Source: Anaerosolibacter carboniphilus (GTDB lineage Bacteria > Bacillota > Clostridia > Peptostreptococcales > Thermotaleaceae). Taken from it: 64,000 nt of DNA. Shown here one piece after another: positions 8,806 to 18,936 of the stretch (positions are counted from its first letter, which is position 1; each line of letters opens with the position of its first letter). Both the position numbers and the translations under genes were made by a program. The stretch is from NCBI RefSeq assembly GCF_014205875.1, contig NZ_JACHEN010000019.1:1-64000 (forward strand). The letters are read 5' to 3'. The notes below the pieces were generated by a model. That model did no database searches and was not told where the DNA came from. It saw only the letters and a list, made by a program, of their open reading frames with translations.

Positions 8806-11289
8806 TTAAAGCATATTAAACGGATTAATATCTATACTTATATTGACATTATTTACATTATTTTTTTTCAATATATCACTTCTTATAGTATTTATTATAC
8901 CCCTTATAACCTTTTGGTCAATCGCTTTACTTTTAATAATTATCTGCCATCTATATTTTTGATTTATCCGTGCCAATGCTGCTGGACCAGGCCCAAAGAT
9001 CACATCTTGCACTGATAAATCAATACCCTTCAATTCATATTTCAATTCCGTTGCATATTCATTTGCAATTTTTATGACATCTGCCTCTTCTTCTCCTGTT
9101 ATCATAATATTCACCAATCTTGAAAATGGTGGATAGCTGAAAGATTCTCGCATAGCCATTTCTTGATGATAAAATGAAACAAAATCATGATTTTGTGAAG
9201 CTTGTATTGCGAAATGTTCCGGCTCATAGGTTTGTACGATAACTCTGCCTAATCGCTGGCCTCTGCCTGCCCTTCCTGCGACCTGGGTAATCAATTGAAA
9301 TGTTCTTTCAGCAGCTCTGAACTCAGGTAAGTTTAAATTCATATCTGCAGCAATTACACCTACTAGGGTCACATTGGGAAAATCTAATCCCTTGGCAATC
9401 ATTTGGGTACCAATAAGGATATCCACCTTGCCTTGTTTTATTTCCCGAATAATCTTTTCCATTGAACCCTTCCGGGACGTGGTATCCAAATCCAGTCTTG
9501 CAATTCTAGCATTAGGAAATAATTCCACCGTCATTTTCTCAATTTTTTCTGTTCCTGTTCCAAAATACTTTATATACTTACTGCCACATTTCGGACATGT
9601 TTCAGGCGGGTTTTGCTTGTAGCCGCAGTAATGACAGGATAAAAAGTGATTGTTTTTGTGATATGTTAAAGATATCTCACAGTGGGGACACTTGGCAACA
9701 TAGCCACAGCTTCTACACGAAATAAAGGTGGAATATCCTCTCCTGTTTAAGAACAAAATTGTTTGCTCTCCCATCTCCAAATTTTTAAGAATCTCCCTAT
9801 GTAAACTCTCACTGAATACACTTTTGTTTCCATTCAGTAGTTCTGCTCTCATGTCAATGATATGGATATCCGGCAGTTTATTTTGATTATATCTAGTTTC
9901 CATGACCAACCTTTTATACAATCCCTTTTCTGTCTTGTAATAGCTTTCAAGAGAAGGGGTAGCAGATCCTAGGATCAATACGGCATTATGCTGCTTACAT
10001 CGAAATTCTGCCACTTCCACAGCATGGTACTTTGGGTTCTGTTCCGATTTATAGGTATGTTCATGTTCTTCATCCACAATGATGATCCCTAGATTATCAA
10101 AAGGGGCAAATACTGCTGATCTAGCACCAATAGCAATCTTCACTTCTCCCCTTTTGATTCTGTTCCATTCATCGTATCTTTCACCTAAAGAAAGCTTGCT
10201 ATGCAACACAGCAATTTGGTTACCAAATCGACTTCTGAACCGTTCGATCATCTGAGGCGTCAGCGCAATTTCCGGAACAAGGACAATTGCCTCTTTCGAT
10301 TGTTCGACAACCTTCCCAATAAGCTGCATATAAACTTCTGTTTTTCCACTGCCTGTAACACCATGAATTAAGAAAGGCTGATATTGAAGATTAATCATGA
10401 AAGGTATTACTTCTTGAATTATTTGATTCTGTTCATCGGTTAACTCAAAAATCTTATCCTTCAATATCTCTTCTTTTCCAAAGATATCTCTCTTCTTTTC
10501 GATAATCTCAATATCTATGAATCCTTTTTCCCTCAAAGAATCTATCAAGTTGGCGCTTACGCCCAAATTCTTTCTTAACTCTGACCACTGGGTAGCTCCG
10601 TTTTCCTGAAGATAATTTAATATTTGTCTCTGTTTTACCGCATTTTTCTTAAGCTTTCCCATTACTTCGAAAGTATTCAGGTTCTCTGAAATTCGAATGA
10701 TCTTCTCTGTAAGCCCATTCACTTCCTTTTTAAAGTGATCTTCTAAAATGACCATATTCTTATTTTCTAGGCTTCTAATTGTGCTAGAAGGATCAAAGGA
10801 AAGCATCTGCTTTAGAGATGATTCAGTAATATGCTTGTAAGATCTCAGTACTTCTACCACTGCATTCTGTTTGTCAGAAAGTTTTGTATTCATCTGTTGC
10901 ATACTATCATAATCATCGCGCAACCGTATTTTTCTATCTGATTTATAAGAAATACCTGTAGGTATCACACATTGCACCGCATCAATATAGGTACATAAAT
11001 ATTCCTCTCGCATCCATTTACATAATTCAATGAGCTTCTTAGAAATTAGATTTTCCTCATCTAATATTTTCTGGATGTATTTAATCTTAAAGGTGGGTGC
11101 AGCTAGATCTATATTGTCATCTACTACATATCCCTCAATAAGTCTGTTTCCTTTACCAAAAGGAACCATCACCCTTGTGCCAATAGATATTTGATCCGCC
11201 AAGCCATCCGGTACGCCATAGGTATAGGTTGTATTTGTGTGACTGCTCTTATTATTGATTACAATTTCTACATAGCTTGTCCGCTTCAT
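8806..11289 (-). CDS. priA: Primosomal protein N' (replication-restart helicase)
   Basis: A 3'-to-5' superfamily-2 helicase that reloads the replisome at stalled forks. It is 827 residues long. An N-terminal DNA-binding region is followed by Walker A GVTGSGKT at 310-317 and DEEH at 406-409. Eight cysteines (525, 528, 534, 537, 552, 555, 565, 568) form the two zinc sites, then a second helicase lobe (GRAGR) and C-terminal domain. The ATG follows GGGGAGATGATCC. It heads the priA-def-fmt-DUF116-rsmB run. Confidence 0.96.
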   Translation of the reverse strand: MKRTSYVEIVINNKSSHTNTTYTYGVPDGLADQISIGTRVMVPFGKGNRLIEGYVVDDNIDLAAPTFKIKYIQKILDEENLISKKLIELCKWMREEYLCTYIDAVQCVIPTGISYKSDRKIRLRDDYDSMQQMNTKLSDKQNAVVEVLRSYKHITESSLKQMLSFDPSSTIRSLENKNMVILEDHFKKEVNGLTEKIIRISENLNTFEVMGKLKKNAVKQRQILNYLQENGATQWSELRKNLGVSANLIDSLREKGFIDIEIIEKKRDIFGKEEILKDKIFELTDEQNQIIQEVIPFMINLQYQPFLIHGVTGSGKTEVYMQLIGKVVEQSKEAIVLVPEIALTPQMIERFRSRFGNQIAVLHSKLSLGERYDEWNRIKRGEVKIAIGARSAVFAPFDNLGIIIVDEEHEHTYKSEQNPKYHAVEVAEFRCKQHNAVLILGSATPSLESYYKTEKGLYKRLVMETRYNQNKLPDIHIIDMRAELLNGNKSVFSESLHREILKNLEMGEQTILFLNRRGYSTFISCRSCGYVAKCPHCEISLTYHKNNHFLSCHYCGYKQNPPETCPKCGSKYIKYFGTGTEKIEKMTVELFPNARIARLDLDTTSRKGSMEKIIREIKQGKVDILIGTQMIAKGLDFPNVTLVGVIAADMNLNLPEFRAAERTFQLITQVAGRAGRGQRLGRVIVQTYEPEHFAIQASQNHDFVSFYHQEMAMRESFSYPPFSRLVNIMITGEEEADVIKIANEYATELKYELKGIDLSVQDVIFGPGPAALARINQKYRWQIIIKSKAIDQKVIRGIINTIRSDILKKNNVNNVNISIDINPFNML

Positions 11290-11324
11290 GGATCATCTCC
11301 CCTAACTGCCAATTGCTTAATGTT

Positions 11325-11333
11325 ATTATAGCA
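11325..11333 (-). promoter_or_regulatory. Extended -10 promoter candidate for priA
   Basis: TGCTATAAT on the minus strand, about 36 nt upstream of the priA start, matches TGnTATAAT exactly. The minus-35 region is weak (TGTAAT at 16 nt). Confidence 0.5.
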
Positions 11334-11360
11334 GAAATATGTTTTCATTACACCAAGAAC

Positions 11361-11514
11361 AAAGTTGCCTATCGGCAATTTGTTTTCGCTAGGAAACCCT
11401 AGGTTTCCTTCGACGCCTGCAATGCAGACTGAGCACCTTCCTGAATACGGCAAAGGGGAATCCCCTCTGCACACCCCATATCTAGGAAATTGAAAAGCAT
11501 AATTTCCTAGATAT
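11361..11514. repeat. GC-rich structured element between priA and coaBC
   Basis: This stretch is much richer in G+C than its surroundings (61 of 120 bases at 11361-11480 by my count) and packed with inverted repeats: TTGCC/GGCAA near 11365, AGGAAACC/GGTTTCCT at 11391-11409, GGGGA/TCCCC near 11456, and a 14-bp stem at 11478-11491 with 11501-11514. A 62-codon frame on the minus strand crosses it but has no ribosome site. It resembles an interspersed repeat or structured RNA; only one copy is in the window. Confidence 0.5.
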
Positions 11515-11519
11515 TGAAA

Positions 11520-11543
11520 AAGGAGTAGAACATCCTACTCCTT
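11520..11543 (-). terminator. Terminator after coaBC
   Basis: On the minus strand AAGGAGTAG pairs with CTACTCCTT across a 6-nt loop and is followed by TTTTTC. It overlaps the coaBC stop codon and probably ends the yicC-remA-gmk-rpoZ-coaBC transcript. Confidence 0.75.
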
Positions 11544-12737
11544 ACTCCTTAATTTTTTAACTTTGCTAAGAATTGTATCTGCCAAGTCTGTTTTAGACAT
11601 TAGGTCATAATGCTCCTGATTGCCTTCGCGATCAATGATGGTAACTATGTTGGTATCCGACTTAAAGCCAGCGCCCTCTTTCGTTAGATCATTGGCTACA
11701 ATGAAATCTAAATTTTTCGTCTCAACTTTGCTTTTTGCATTGGTAATTAGGTCTTGTGTTTCAGCGGCAAAGCCTACTAGAATTTGTCCATCTTGTTTTC
11801 TTTGACCTAACTCCTTCAAGATATCTGGATTTCTTGTAAGCTCTATGACCCAATCACCATCACCCTTCTTGATCTTGTTCTCAGCGACAGCCTTGGGTCT
11901 GTAATCTGCCACTGCAGCAGATTTAATAAACACATCAGCCCATTTCAATTGATTCATTACAGCATCGTACATCTCATGAGTAGTGTTGATATCTATACGC
12001 TTTACGCCAGCAGGCGTTGAAAGATTTGTGGGGCCAGATATAAGAACTACTTCCGCCCCTCTATGAGCAGCCCTCTCCGCAATGGCATATCCCATTTTCC
12101 CAGAAGAATGGTTGGTGATATAGCGAACAGGATCTATTGATTCCCTCGTTGGTCCAGCGGTTATTACAAAATGCATCCCTTTCAAATCTTGAGGCATATC
12201 AAGGGTTTTTAGCACTTCCTCTACAATTCGTTCAGGATCAGCCAGTTTTCCCTGTCCATAATCTCCACAAGCCAATCGCCCTGAAGCTGGCTCAATAAAA
12301 CGATATCCCCGCGCTTCTAATTTTCGGATATTATCCTGTACAATAGGATTCTCATACATATTAGTATTCATTGCAGGTGCGATGAGCACAGGTGCTTTTG
12401 TAGCCATGATTGTTGTTGTGAGCATGTCATCGGCGATACCATTGGCAATTTTACCTATCACATTTGCAGTTGCCGGTGCGATTAAAAATGCATCAGCCTT
12501 CTGCGCAAGAGAAATATGCTCTACGTCCCAGGTCTTTGGTTCATCGAACATATCTGTCACCACATAGTTCTGAGACAGAGATTGGAAGGTCATTGGCTGA
12601 ACAAACTCCTGAGCTGATTTCGTCATAATAACATTTACATTGATACAAAGCTTCCGTAATCGGCTAACAATATCAGCTGCCTTGTATACAGCAATGCCAC
12701 CTGTTACCCCTAGCACAACATTTTTATTCCTAAACAT
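11535..12737 (-). CDS. coaBC: Phosphopantothenoylcysteine decarboxylase/synthetase
   Basis: Bifunctional coenzyme A enzyme: CoaB joins phosphopantothenate to cysteine with CTP, and CoaC decarboxylates the product using FMN. The N-terminal CoaC half shows GVTGGIAVYKA from 10, catalytic His74, PAMNTNMY at 121-128 and the flap Cys157. The CoaB half begins near 185 with FVITAGPTRE and SGKMGYAIAE. The 400-residue length is standard. It follows rpoZ by 11 nt, the same order as in Bacillus. Confidence 0.96.
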   Translation of the reverse strand: MFRNKNVVLGVTGGIAVYKAADIVSRLRKLCINVNVIMTKSAQEFVQPMTFQSLSQNYVVTDMFDEPKTWDVEHISLAQKADAFLIAPATANVIGKIANGIADDMLTTTIMATKAPVLIAPAMNTNMYENPIVQDNIRKLEARGYRFIEPASGRLACGDYGQGKLADPERIVEEVLKTLDMPQDLKGMHFVITAGPTRESIDPVRYITNHSSGKMGYAIAERAAHRGAEVVLISGPTNLSTPAGVKRIDINTTHEMYDAVMNQLKWADVFIKSAAVADYRPKAVAENKIKKGDGDWVIELTRNPDILKELGQRKQDGQILVGFAAETQDLITNAKSKVETKNLDFIVANDLTKEGAGFKSDTNIVTIIDREGNQEHYDLMSKTDLADTILSKVKKLRSKE

Positions 12738-12748
12738 TTGACACCTCT

Positions 12749-12952
12749 TTATTTTTCTGATTCAAGTCTTTTGTACTGAATCTTATCATCAGCGATTTCA
12801 TGAGTTGCAACAGTAACTGGCTTTGTAGACTGCACCTTTGTCAGTTTTTCACTACCGTCAATGATTTCCCTAGCTCTTTTCGCGGCTGCCACAACTAGTG
12901 TATACCGACTATCTACCTTTTCTAATAAATGATTGATTGATGGATGTAGCAT
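12749..12952 (-). CDS. rpoZ: RNA polymerase omega subunit
   Basis: Small subunit that stabilises the beta-prime subunit of RNA polymerase. It is 67 residues with the omega signature [16 protein letters not shown] near 16-31. Its ATG overlaps the gmk TAA by one base (TAATG), with GGAGGAG inside the gmk end as ribosome site, so translation is coupled. The gmk-rpoZ pair is conserved across Firmicutes. Confidence 0.94.
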   Translation of the reverse strand: MLHPSINHLLEKVDSRYTLVVAAAKRAREIIDGSEKLTKVQSTKPVTVATHEIADDKIQYKRLESEK

Positions 12953-13566
12953 TATATCTCCTCCTTAAATCTTGATATGATGGAATCAATATCTTCCGTT
13001 ATTTTACATTGTTCTGCCTTGATAATGGCTTTCACCTTATCAACAGCCGTATCTACATCATCATTGATGACGCAATAATCATATTTTCTCACATAATTTA
13101 TTTCTTCGAATGCACACTTAAATCGTTGCTCAATGGCAGCTTCAGTTTCTGTTCCCCTAGTAATAATTCTATGCCTAAGTTCTTTCATAGAAGGTGGTAA
13201 AATAAATATAAACACCCCCTGAGGATACTTTTCCTTAATTTGAAGAGCCCCTTGAATATCAATTTCTAACAAAACATTTTTTCCCTGCAAAGTTTTTTCT
13301 TGCACATATTTTTTAGGTGTCCCATAGTAATTTCCATAGACATTAGCATACTCTAAAAACTCATCCTTCGCAATAAGCGCTTCAAACTCATCCTTACTAA
13401 GGAAATAATAGTTTGCTCCTTCAACCTCGCCTACTCTAGGTCCTCTAGTGGTTGCAGACACTGAAAGCATCACATCGGGTTCTACCTTCAATAACTGTTT
13501 GCATATGGTGCCCTTTCCTGCCCCAGATGGCCCTGAAACAACAATCAGCAATCCTTTGTTCATCAT
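12952..13566 (-). CDS. gmk: Guanylate kinase
   Basis: Phosphorylates GMP to GDP with ATP. It is 204 residues, with P-loop GPSGAGKGT at 12-20 and the GMP-binding segment [19 protein letters not shown]. Two adjacent ATGs (13566, 13563) follow AAGGAGAGCTT; either could be used. It sits between remA (15 nt) and rpoZ (1-nt overlap). Confidence 0.95.
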   Translation of the reverse strand: MMNKGLLIVVSGPSGAGKGTICKQLLKVEPDVMLSVSATTRGPRVGEVEGANYYFLSKDEFEALIAKDEFLEYANVYGNYYGTPKKYVQEKTLQGKNVLLEIDIQGALQIKEKYPQGVFIFILPPSMKELRHRIITRGTETEAAIEQRFKCAFEEINYVRKYDYCVINDDVDTAVDKVKAIIKAEQCKITEDIDSIISRFKEEI

Positions 13567-13581
13567 AAGCTCTCCTTCTTG

Positions 13582-13869
13582 CTACTCATTCTTTAAACAG
13601 GTTTCTGAAGTTTCCTTCCCGGCCTCATCCTTTGCTGTCAATCGATGGGCAACGGTTTCTGGTTGCACAGCGGATAAAATAATATGATCACTATCGGTAA
13701 TAATCACTGCACGGGTTCTTCTTCCATAGGTTGCATCAATTAACATGCCACGATCCCTTGCTTCTTGTATAATTCTCTTTATCGGTGCTGATTCAGGACT
13801 GACGATTGCCACCAAACGATTGGCAGACACTATATTTCCAAACCCTATGTTAATTAATTTAATGCTCAT
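13582..13869 (-). CDS. remA: RemA/DUF370 DNA-binding regulator
   Basis: In Bacillus RemA is a DNA-binding activator of biofilm matrix and osmoprotection genes that forms oligomeric rings; the role in Clostridia is unproven. The 95-residue protein opens with the family block [12 protein letters not shown] and contains the [20 protein letters not shown] core. A C-terminal acidic tail of about 15 residues is variable. It lies between yicC and gmk as in Bacillus. Confidence 0.92.
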   Translation of the reverse strand: MSIKLINIGFGNIVSANRLVAIVSPESAPIKRIIQEARDRGMLIDATYGRRTRAVIITDSDHIILSAVQPETVAHRLTAKDEAGKETSETCLKNE

Positions 13870-13879
13870 TTTCTACCTC

Positions 13880-14761
13880 CTATTCGATATTTTGAACCTG
13901 TTCTCTAATCTTTTCAAGCTCACTCTTTACCTCAACTACATAATTAACAATCTCCAGATCACTTGATTTTGAGCCGATTGTATTAATTTCCCTATTCATC
14001 TCTTGGATTAGAAAATCCAGCTTTCGCCCTATAGGTTGCTGTTCTTTGAGTGATTTTTTCAACTGTCCAATATGGCTATAGAGTCGAACAATTTCTTCTG
14101 CAATACTGCTTTTATCTGCGAATATAGCGACCTCTATACTCAAACGACTCTCATCGATTTGTATAGCATCCTCTAACATCTCATTAATTCGATCCCTTAG
14201 CTTATTTTTATATTCTTGAACGACCTCAGGATTCTTCTTTTCAATCGTTTTCATAATATTTCCTATATAATCACATCTGCCTACAATGTCCTCAGCCAAT
14301 TTCTCACCCTCGGCAAGCCGCATCTTCATCAGCATCTCTACTGCTTTTAAAACTGCACTTTTTAGGCACTGCCAGATCTCATCCTCATCCTCTTCCTTTG
14401 ACTCAATGATGAACACATCTGGAAATTTAGACAATACAGAAACGGATATATCATCTTTCACATCAAAGCCCTCTTTGATTTCTTGTAGACACTGATAGTA
14501 TTGATTGACCAATGAACGATTTAAAGAAATCTTTGTATCTCCCTCACCCAGATTTTCTAAGGATATGTAGACCTCTACTCTCCCTCTTTTCACTTCATTT
14601 TTGATTAGATCCTTTATTTTCTCTTCCAAATAAGTTAGTCGCTTAGGCATTCGTACAACAATATCATTATATCGATGATTTACGGATTTGATCTCCACAG
14701 TGAATTGCCTTTCTGCATCCTGTGCTTCACCTCTTCCAAATCCGGTCATGCTCTTAATCAT
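13880..14761 (-). CDS. YicC/YloC-family endoribonuclease
   Basis: Member of the YicC family, shown in Escherichia coli and Bacillus to act as an endoribonuclease in RNA turnover. It is 293 residues: the start MIKSMTGFGRGE, an N-terminal YicC domain with the VEIKSVNHRYNDI block, and a C-terminal DUF1732 domain with the conserved block around GRKLDFLIQEMNRE and TIGSKS. It starts the minus-strand operon yicC-remA-gmk-rpoZ-coaBC and is divergent from rqcH. Confidence 0.92.
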   Translation of the reverse strand: MIKSMTGFGRGEAQDAERQFTVEIKSVNHRYNDIVVRMPKRLTYLEEKIKDLIKNEVKRGRVEVYISLENLGEGDTKISLNRSLVNQYYQCLQEIKEGFDVKDDISVSVLSKFPDVFIIESKEEDEDEIWQCLKSAVLKAVEMLMKMRLAEGEKLAEDIVGRCDYIGNIMKTIEKKNPEVVQEYKNKLRDRINEMLEDAIQIDESRLSIEVAIFADKSSIAEEIVRLYSHIGQLKKSLKEQQPIGRKLDFLIQEMNREINTIGSKSSDLEIVNYVVEVKSELEKIREQVQNIE

Positions 14762-14834
14762 TTTGATTCATCCTTCCATTATATATTTAAATCAAGTGCC
14801 CTTTTCATTCATTTTGAAATCTTTTCCTAAAAAT

Positions 14835-14843
14835 AGTATATCA
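14835..14843 (-). promoter_or_regulatory. Extended -10 promoter candidate for yicC operon
   Basis: Minus-strand TGATATACT matches the extended minus-10 pattern about 75 nt upstream of yicC. The 262-nt divergent region between yicC and rqcH is very AT-rich and otherwise shows only the matching promoter for rqcH. Confidence 0.5.
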
Positions 14844-14978
14844 TAGCTTATAATTATATCATTTTTATTAACAAAAAATAAGATATATAAACTATTTTTG
14901 CAATTAATATTTTTATCAATACATTTCCTTATAACTTTACATTGAATTTATCGGATACTTTTAATTATTCACAAATAG

Positions 14979-14987
14979 TGTTATACT
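14979..14987 (+). promoter_or_regulatory. Extended -10 promoter candidate for rqcH
   Basis: Plus-strand TGTTATACT is an extended minus-10 about 36 nt upstream of the rqcH start; TTGGAGGAA near 15010 is the ribosome site. The minus-35 region is poor. Confidence 0.55.
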
Positions 14988-15023
14988 CTACAAATGAAAG
15001 TACAATAGTTTGGAGGAATTTTT

Positions 15024-16808
15024 ATGCCACTAGATGGATTGGTCGTTTCAGCAATCGTTGATGAACTAAATAATAAAGTATGCCATGGCAAAATCGAGAA
15101 AGTATATCAACCTGAGGATGACGAGATAAATCTGCTTATTCGTTGTATGGGAAAAAATTACCGATTGGTTGCATCAGCAAGTAGCCACAATCCAAGGGTT
15201 CATATTACCACAATCAATAAACAAAACCCTTCTTCTCCCCCTATGTTCTGCATGCTTATGCGAAAGCATTTGCAAGGAGGTAAAATTACTGCCATTGAAC
15301 AGAAAGATTTTGAAAGAATCATTACGATTGATATAGAAAACTATGATGAATTAGGTTCTTTGACGACGAAGCAATTAATTATAGAGATCATGGGAAAACA
15401 TAGCAATATCATCTTGATTGACAAAGCTCAGAATAAAATTCTAGATAGCATTAAACGTATATCGGGAGATCTCAATCGCTATAGGGAGATTCTTCCAGGA
15501 AAAACATATATTCATCCTCCCGATCAAGGAAAAGCAAATCCTCTACAATTGAATAAGGAAGACTTTATTGGCTTATTTCAGCATCTTACCCAGGGCAGTA
15601 TCCTATACAAAGCGCTGTATACGTCATTTCAGGGTATAAGTCCCATCACGGCTATGGAAATCTGTAAGAGGGCTGAAGTTGATGAAGATACCGCTTTGGT
15701 CAATATTTCATCGAATACCTATGAAGCCCTTTGGCATGCATTTGATCATATTATGCAAAGCATGAAGCATAAAAACTACGTCCCAAATCTGATTCGGGAC
15801 AAAGCTGAGCATCATGTGGTAGATTTTTCTTCAATTTTATTAAAACACTATGAATATCTATATAATACGATAACTTTTGACTCTATCAGTCGTGTTCTGG
15901 AAGATTATTATTTTCATAGAGACTTACAGGAACGACTAAAGCAGAAATCTGTAGATTTACGGAAATTTATACAGCACTCCCTAGAGAAGCTATACAAGAA
16001 GCTTCAAAAATTAAGTGAAGATTTGAGGGATGCTGAGAGGTCAGAAGATTATCGGATTTATGGTGAACTTTTGACTGCAAATCTTCACTTAATCAGAAAA
16101 GGTGCCACAGAAGTAGAGGTAGTCAACTATTATGATGAAGAAGGGAATACGGTTCTCATCCCTTTGGATGTCCATCTTTCTCCATCTCAAAATGCTCAGC
16201 GCTATTTTAAACGATATGGAAAGTCTAAAACTGCTATAAAGGAAATTCATCGTCAAGTGAAAGAGGCTCAAAATGAAATAAAATATTTCGAAAACATTTT
16301 GGTATTTATAGAAAATGCTACAGAAATTCAAGATCTAGATGATGTGAGAAGTGAACTTATTGATGAAGGCTATTTAAAAAAACGCAAAGAAAAAACAGAG
16401 AAAAATAAAGGGCGTACCAAACCTTTATCCTTTACTTCTTCTGATGGCTTTGAAATCCTTGTAGGCAAAAACAACAAACAGAATGACGAGTTGACATTGA
16501 AGATGGCTTCTAAGAAAGATCTATGGCTTCATACCAAAGACATACCAGGCTCCCATGTGATTGTAATAAGTAAAAATCTTGACGTTCCTGATAAAACAAT
16601 TCTTGAGGCAGCTACGCTAGCAGCGTTTCACAGCAAGGGCAAGCTTTCTGAAAACGTGCCTGTCGACTATACGGAGGTTAGAAATGTTAGAAAACCTAAT
16701 GGCGCTAAGCCTGGAATGGTTATCTATGAAAGTCATCGAACGATCTATGTAACACCTACAAATGATAAAATTGATCAAATAATAAATAATAAGACCGAGT
16801 CCAACTAG
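15024..16808 (+). CDS. rqcH: Ribosome quality-control factor RqcH (NFACT protein)
   Basis: Bacterial Rqc2 homologue: binds stalled 50S-peptidyl-tRNA and adds C-terminal alanine tails for degradation; long annotated as fibronectin-binding protein FbpA. It is 594 residues. The N-terminal NFACT-N domain starts MPLDGLVVSAIVDELN, a coiled-coil middle region spans about 300-440, and the C-terminal NFACT-R domain has KDLWLHTKDIPGSHV. The only clear plus-strand protein gene here. In Bacillus (yloA) it lies beside yloC too. Confidence 0.93.
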   Translation: MPLDGLVVSAIVDELNNKVCHGKIEKVYQPEDDEINLLIRCMGKNYRLVASASSHNPRVHITTINKQNPSSPPMFCMLMRKHLQGGKITAIEQKDFERIITIDIENYDELGSLTTKQLIIEIMGKHSNIILIDKAQNKILDSIKRISGDLNRYREILPGKTYIHPPDQGKANPLQLNKEDFIGLFQHLTQGSILYKALYTSFQGISPITAMEICKRAEVDEDTALVNISSNTYEALWHAFDHIMQSMKHKNYVPNLIRDKAEHHVVDFSSILLKHYEYLYNTITFDSISRVLEDYYFHRDLQERLKQKSVDLRKFIQHSLEKLYKKLQKLSEDLRDAERSEDYRIYGELLTANLHLIRKGATEVEVVNYYDEEGNTVLIPLDVHLSPSQNAQRYFKRYGKSKTAIKEIHRQVKEAQNEIKYFENILVFIENATEIQDLDDVRSELIDEGYLKKRKEKTEKNKGRTKPLSFTSSDGFEILVGKNNKQNDELTLKMASKKDLWLHTKDIPGSHVIVISKNLDVPDKTILEAATLAAFHSKGKLSENVPVDYTEVRNVRKPNGAKPGMVIYESHRTIYVTPTNDKIDQIINNKTESN

Positions 16809-16818
16809 ACTCGGTCTT
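16791..16818. terminator. Bidirectional terminator between rqcH and uraA
   Basis: AAGACCGAGT pairs with ACTCGGTCTT across an 8-nt loop. It overlaps the rqcH stop; TTGTTTCTTTATTTT follows on the plus strand and TATTATTTATTA on the minus strand, so it may serve the convergent uraA transcript as well. Confidence 0.8.
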
Positions 16819-16873
16819 GTTTCTTTATTTTCAATAAATATGGCTTTGATCAGCAGATACAATAAGTAGATTT

Positions 16874-18121
16874 TTACTTTTGGGCTGGCAATAATTTATT
16901 GGATACAATACCAACGATGGCTGCCAGGCTGAGACCTGTTAATTTAATGTTTTCAGTGATGGTAATTCCTACAGGAACATCTGTAACTACTGACGTTCCG
17001 ATACCCAGTACCAATATCAATGATGCTATAATCAGGTTTCGATTATCTGTGAAGTCAATCTTTCCTTCCGACACTGTTCTCATCCCAATACTTGCAATCA
17101 TACCGAATAGGACTAAACTGATTCCACCCATTACTGAGGTAGGTATCGTTTGAATCATCGCCCCAAACTTTCCTATAAAACTCAATCCAATGGCTATGCA
17201 AGCTGCAATTCTCAATATGGATGGATCATATACTTTTGTTACTGCCAGCACGCCTGTATTCTCGCCATAGGTCGTGTTTGCAGGTCCACCTATCATTCCG
17301 GCTAACAACGTAGCAAGACCATCTCCCAGTAATGTTCTGTGTAAGCCTGGATCCTTGAAAAAGTCTTTTTCAACAACAGCACCGTTCGTAGTAATATCCC
17401 CAACATGCTCCATAAACACTACCGCTACAATTGGCGCGATGACTGCAATTGCTCCTAGGCTAAACTTCGGCAGCGTAATTTGTGGCATTTGAATAAGTGA
17501 TGCTTGTTGTATAGCACTCATATCTACCAATCCTAAAAAGCTTGCTACGACATACCCTACAACCACACCAGAGAGTATTGGAAGTAACTTGAAGAATCCT
17601 TTAGCAAAGATGGAAACGGCCATTACTGTCAATACTACGATTACTGCCACTCCCCAATGGCTTGCCGCCATTCGGATAGCTACTGGACTTAAGTTTAAAC
17701 CGATTACGATAATCATAGGTCCTGTCACCACTGGAGGCAAAAAGCTCTTAATCTTTTCAGCACCAAATATTTTTACGATAGCTGAGAGTAAAACATACAA
17801 CAAACCTGCAACGACGATGCCGCCCTGGGCATATTCGAGGCCCCCATAGGCCTTATCTACTAGTTGAATAACAGGAATAAATGCAAAACTTGAGCCTAAG
17901 AATACTGGCACTTTCCCTTTTGTTACAAAGTGGAAAATTAGAGTGCCACAGCCTGCTGCTAGAAGTGCTACAGCTGGATTTAAACCAGTCAAAAGTGGAA
18001 CCAGTACTGTAGCGCCAAACATGGCCAGTACATGTTGAATACCTAAAATCAATTTCTTTTCAAGACGTACACCTTCAAATTCATTGCTCTTTGAGTTAAT
18101 CTTTACTGCTGTTTCTGCCAT
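16874..18121 (-). CDS. uraA: Uracil permease (NCS2 family)
   Basis: Proton-driven uracil importer in the cytoplasmic membrane, corresponding to Bacillus PyrP. It has 415 residues with the 14-segment NCS2 pattern. Signatures include LAMFGATVLVPLLTG early, FMEHVGDITTNG in the middle (substrate Glu) and GGPANTTYGENTGVL (second Glu). It lies downstream of pyrR behind a second PyrR-binding element. The pyr biosynthetic genes that follow pyrP in Bacillus are absent; the convergent rqcH comes next. Confidence 0.95.
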   Translation of the reverse strand: MAETAVKINSKSNEFEGVRLEKKLILGIQHVLAMFGATVLVPLLTGLNPAVALLAAGCGTLIFHFVTKGKVPVFLGSSFAFIPVIQLVDKAYGGLEYAQGGIVVAGLLYVLLSAIVKIFGAEKIKSFLPPVVTGPMIIVIGLNLSPVAIRMAASHWGVAVIVVLTVMAVSIFAKGFFKLLPILSGVVVGYVVASFLGLVDMSAIQQASLIQMPQITLPKFSLGAIAVIAPIVAVVFMEHVGDITTNGAVVEKDFFKDPGLHRTLLGDGLATLLAGMIGGPANTTYGENTGVLAVTKVYDPSILRIAACIAIGLSFIGKFGAMIQTIPTSVMGGISLVLFGMIASIGMRTVSEGKIDFTDNRNLIIASLILVLGIGTSVVTDVPVGITITENIKLTGLSLAAIVGIVSNKLLPAQK

Positions 18122-18152
18122 AAAAATACCTCCTTGAATTTAGATTTAAGGA

Positions 18153-18201
18153 GGGAGATATACTTCCATTATCTCCCTTATCAGCCTCGCAGGACCGATT
18201 T
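18153..18201 (-). promoter_or_regulatory. Second PyrR-binding leader, before uraA
   Basis: On the minus strand 18201-18181 reads through TCCTGCGAGGCT, matching the CCnGnGAGG core of PyrR-binding RNA loops. It is followed by a hairpin with 8-bp perfect arms (18177-18170 and 18160-18153) just before the uraA ribosome site. The hairpin lacks a proper U-tract, so control may be by termination or by masking translation. Confidence 0.6.
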
Positions 18202-18231
18202 AAAAGGTTAAAGGGTTTGAAGATTCACTTT

Positions 18232-18792
<561 letters not shown>

Positions 18793-18800
18793 CTAAACAT

Positions 18801-18831
18801 AAAAAAACTTCTTACCTAAAGGCAAGAAGTT
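18801..18831 (-). terminator. Attenuator terminator before pyrR
   Basis: On the minus strand an 11-bp stem (AACTTCTTGCC with GGTAAGAAGTT, one G-T pair) and 4-nt loop is followed by TTTTTTT, 33 nt before the pyrR start. Its position downstream of the PyrR-binding element fits pyr attenuation. Confidence 0.85.
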
Positions 18832-18879
18832 ATCTACATGAACAAAATGCATGCTTACAATTTCATTGTAGAGTCCTTA

Positions 18880-18898
18880 TTGCCTCACAGGGCAAATT
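18880..18898 (-). promoter_or_regulatory. PyrR-binding RNA element before pyrR
   Basis: Minus-strand TTTGCCCTGTGAGGCAA contains the CCnGnGAGG core within a TTGCC/GGCAA stem, the shape of a PyrR anti-antiterminator. It lies about 50 nt before the intrinsic terminator in the pyrR leader. Confidence 0.75.
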
Positions 18899-18936
18899 TA
18901 AAGGTGTTTATTTCTATACTAGATTAGCATAGTTTT

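Noticed and set aside
11286..11474. 62-codon minus-strand frame upstream of priA
   Set aside because: GTG start with no ribosome site; it lies across the GC-rich repeat-like element and looks like a by-product of that element, although its stop touches the priA start.
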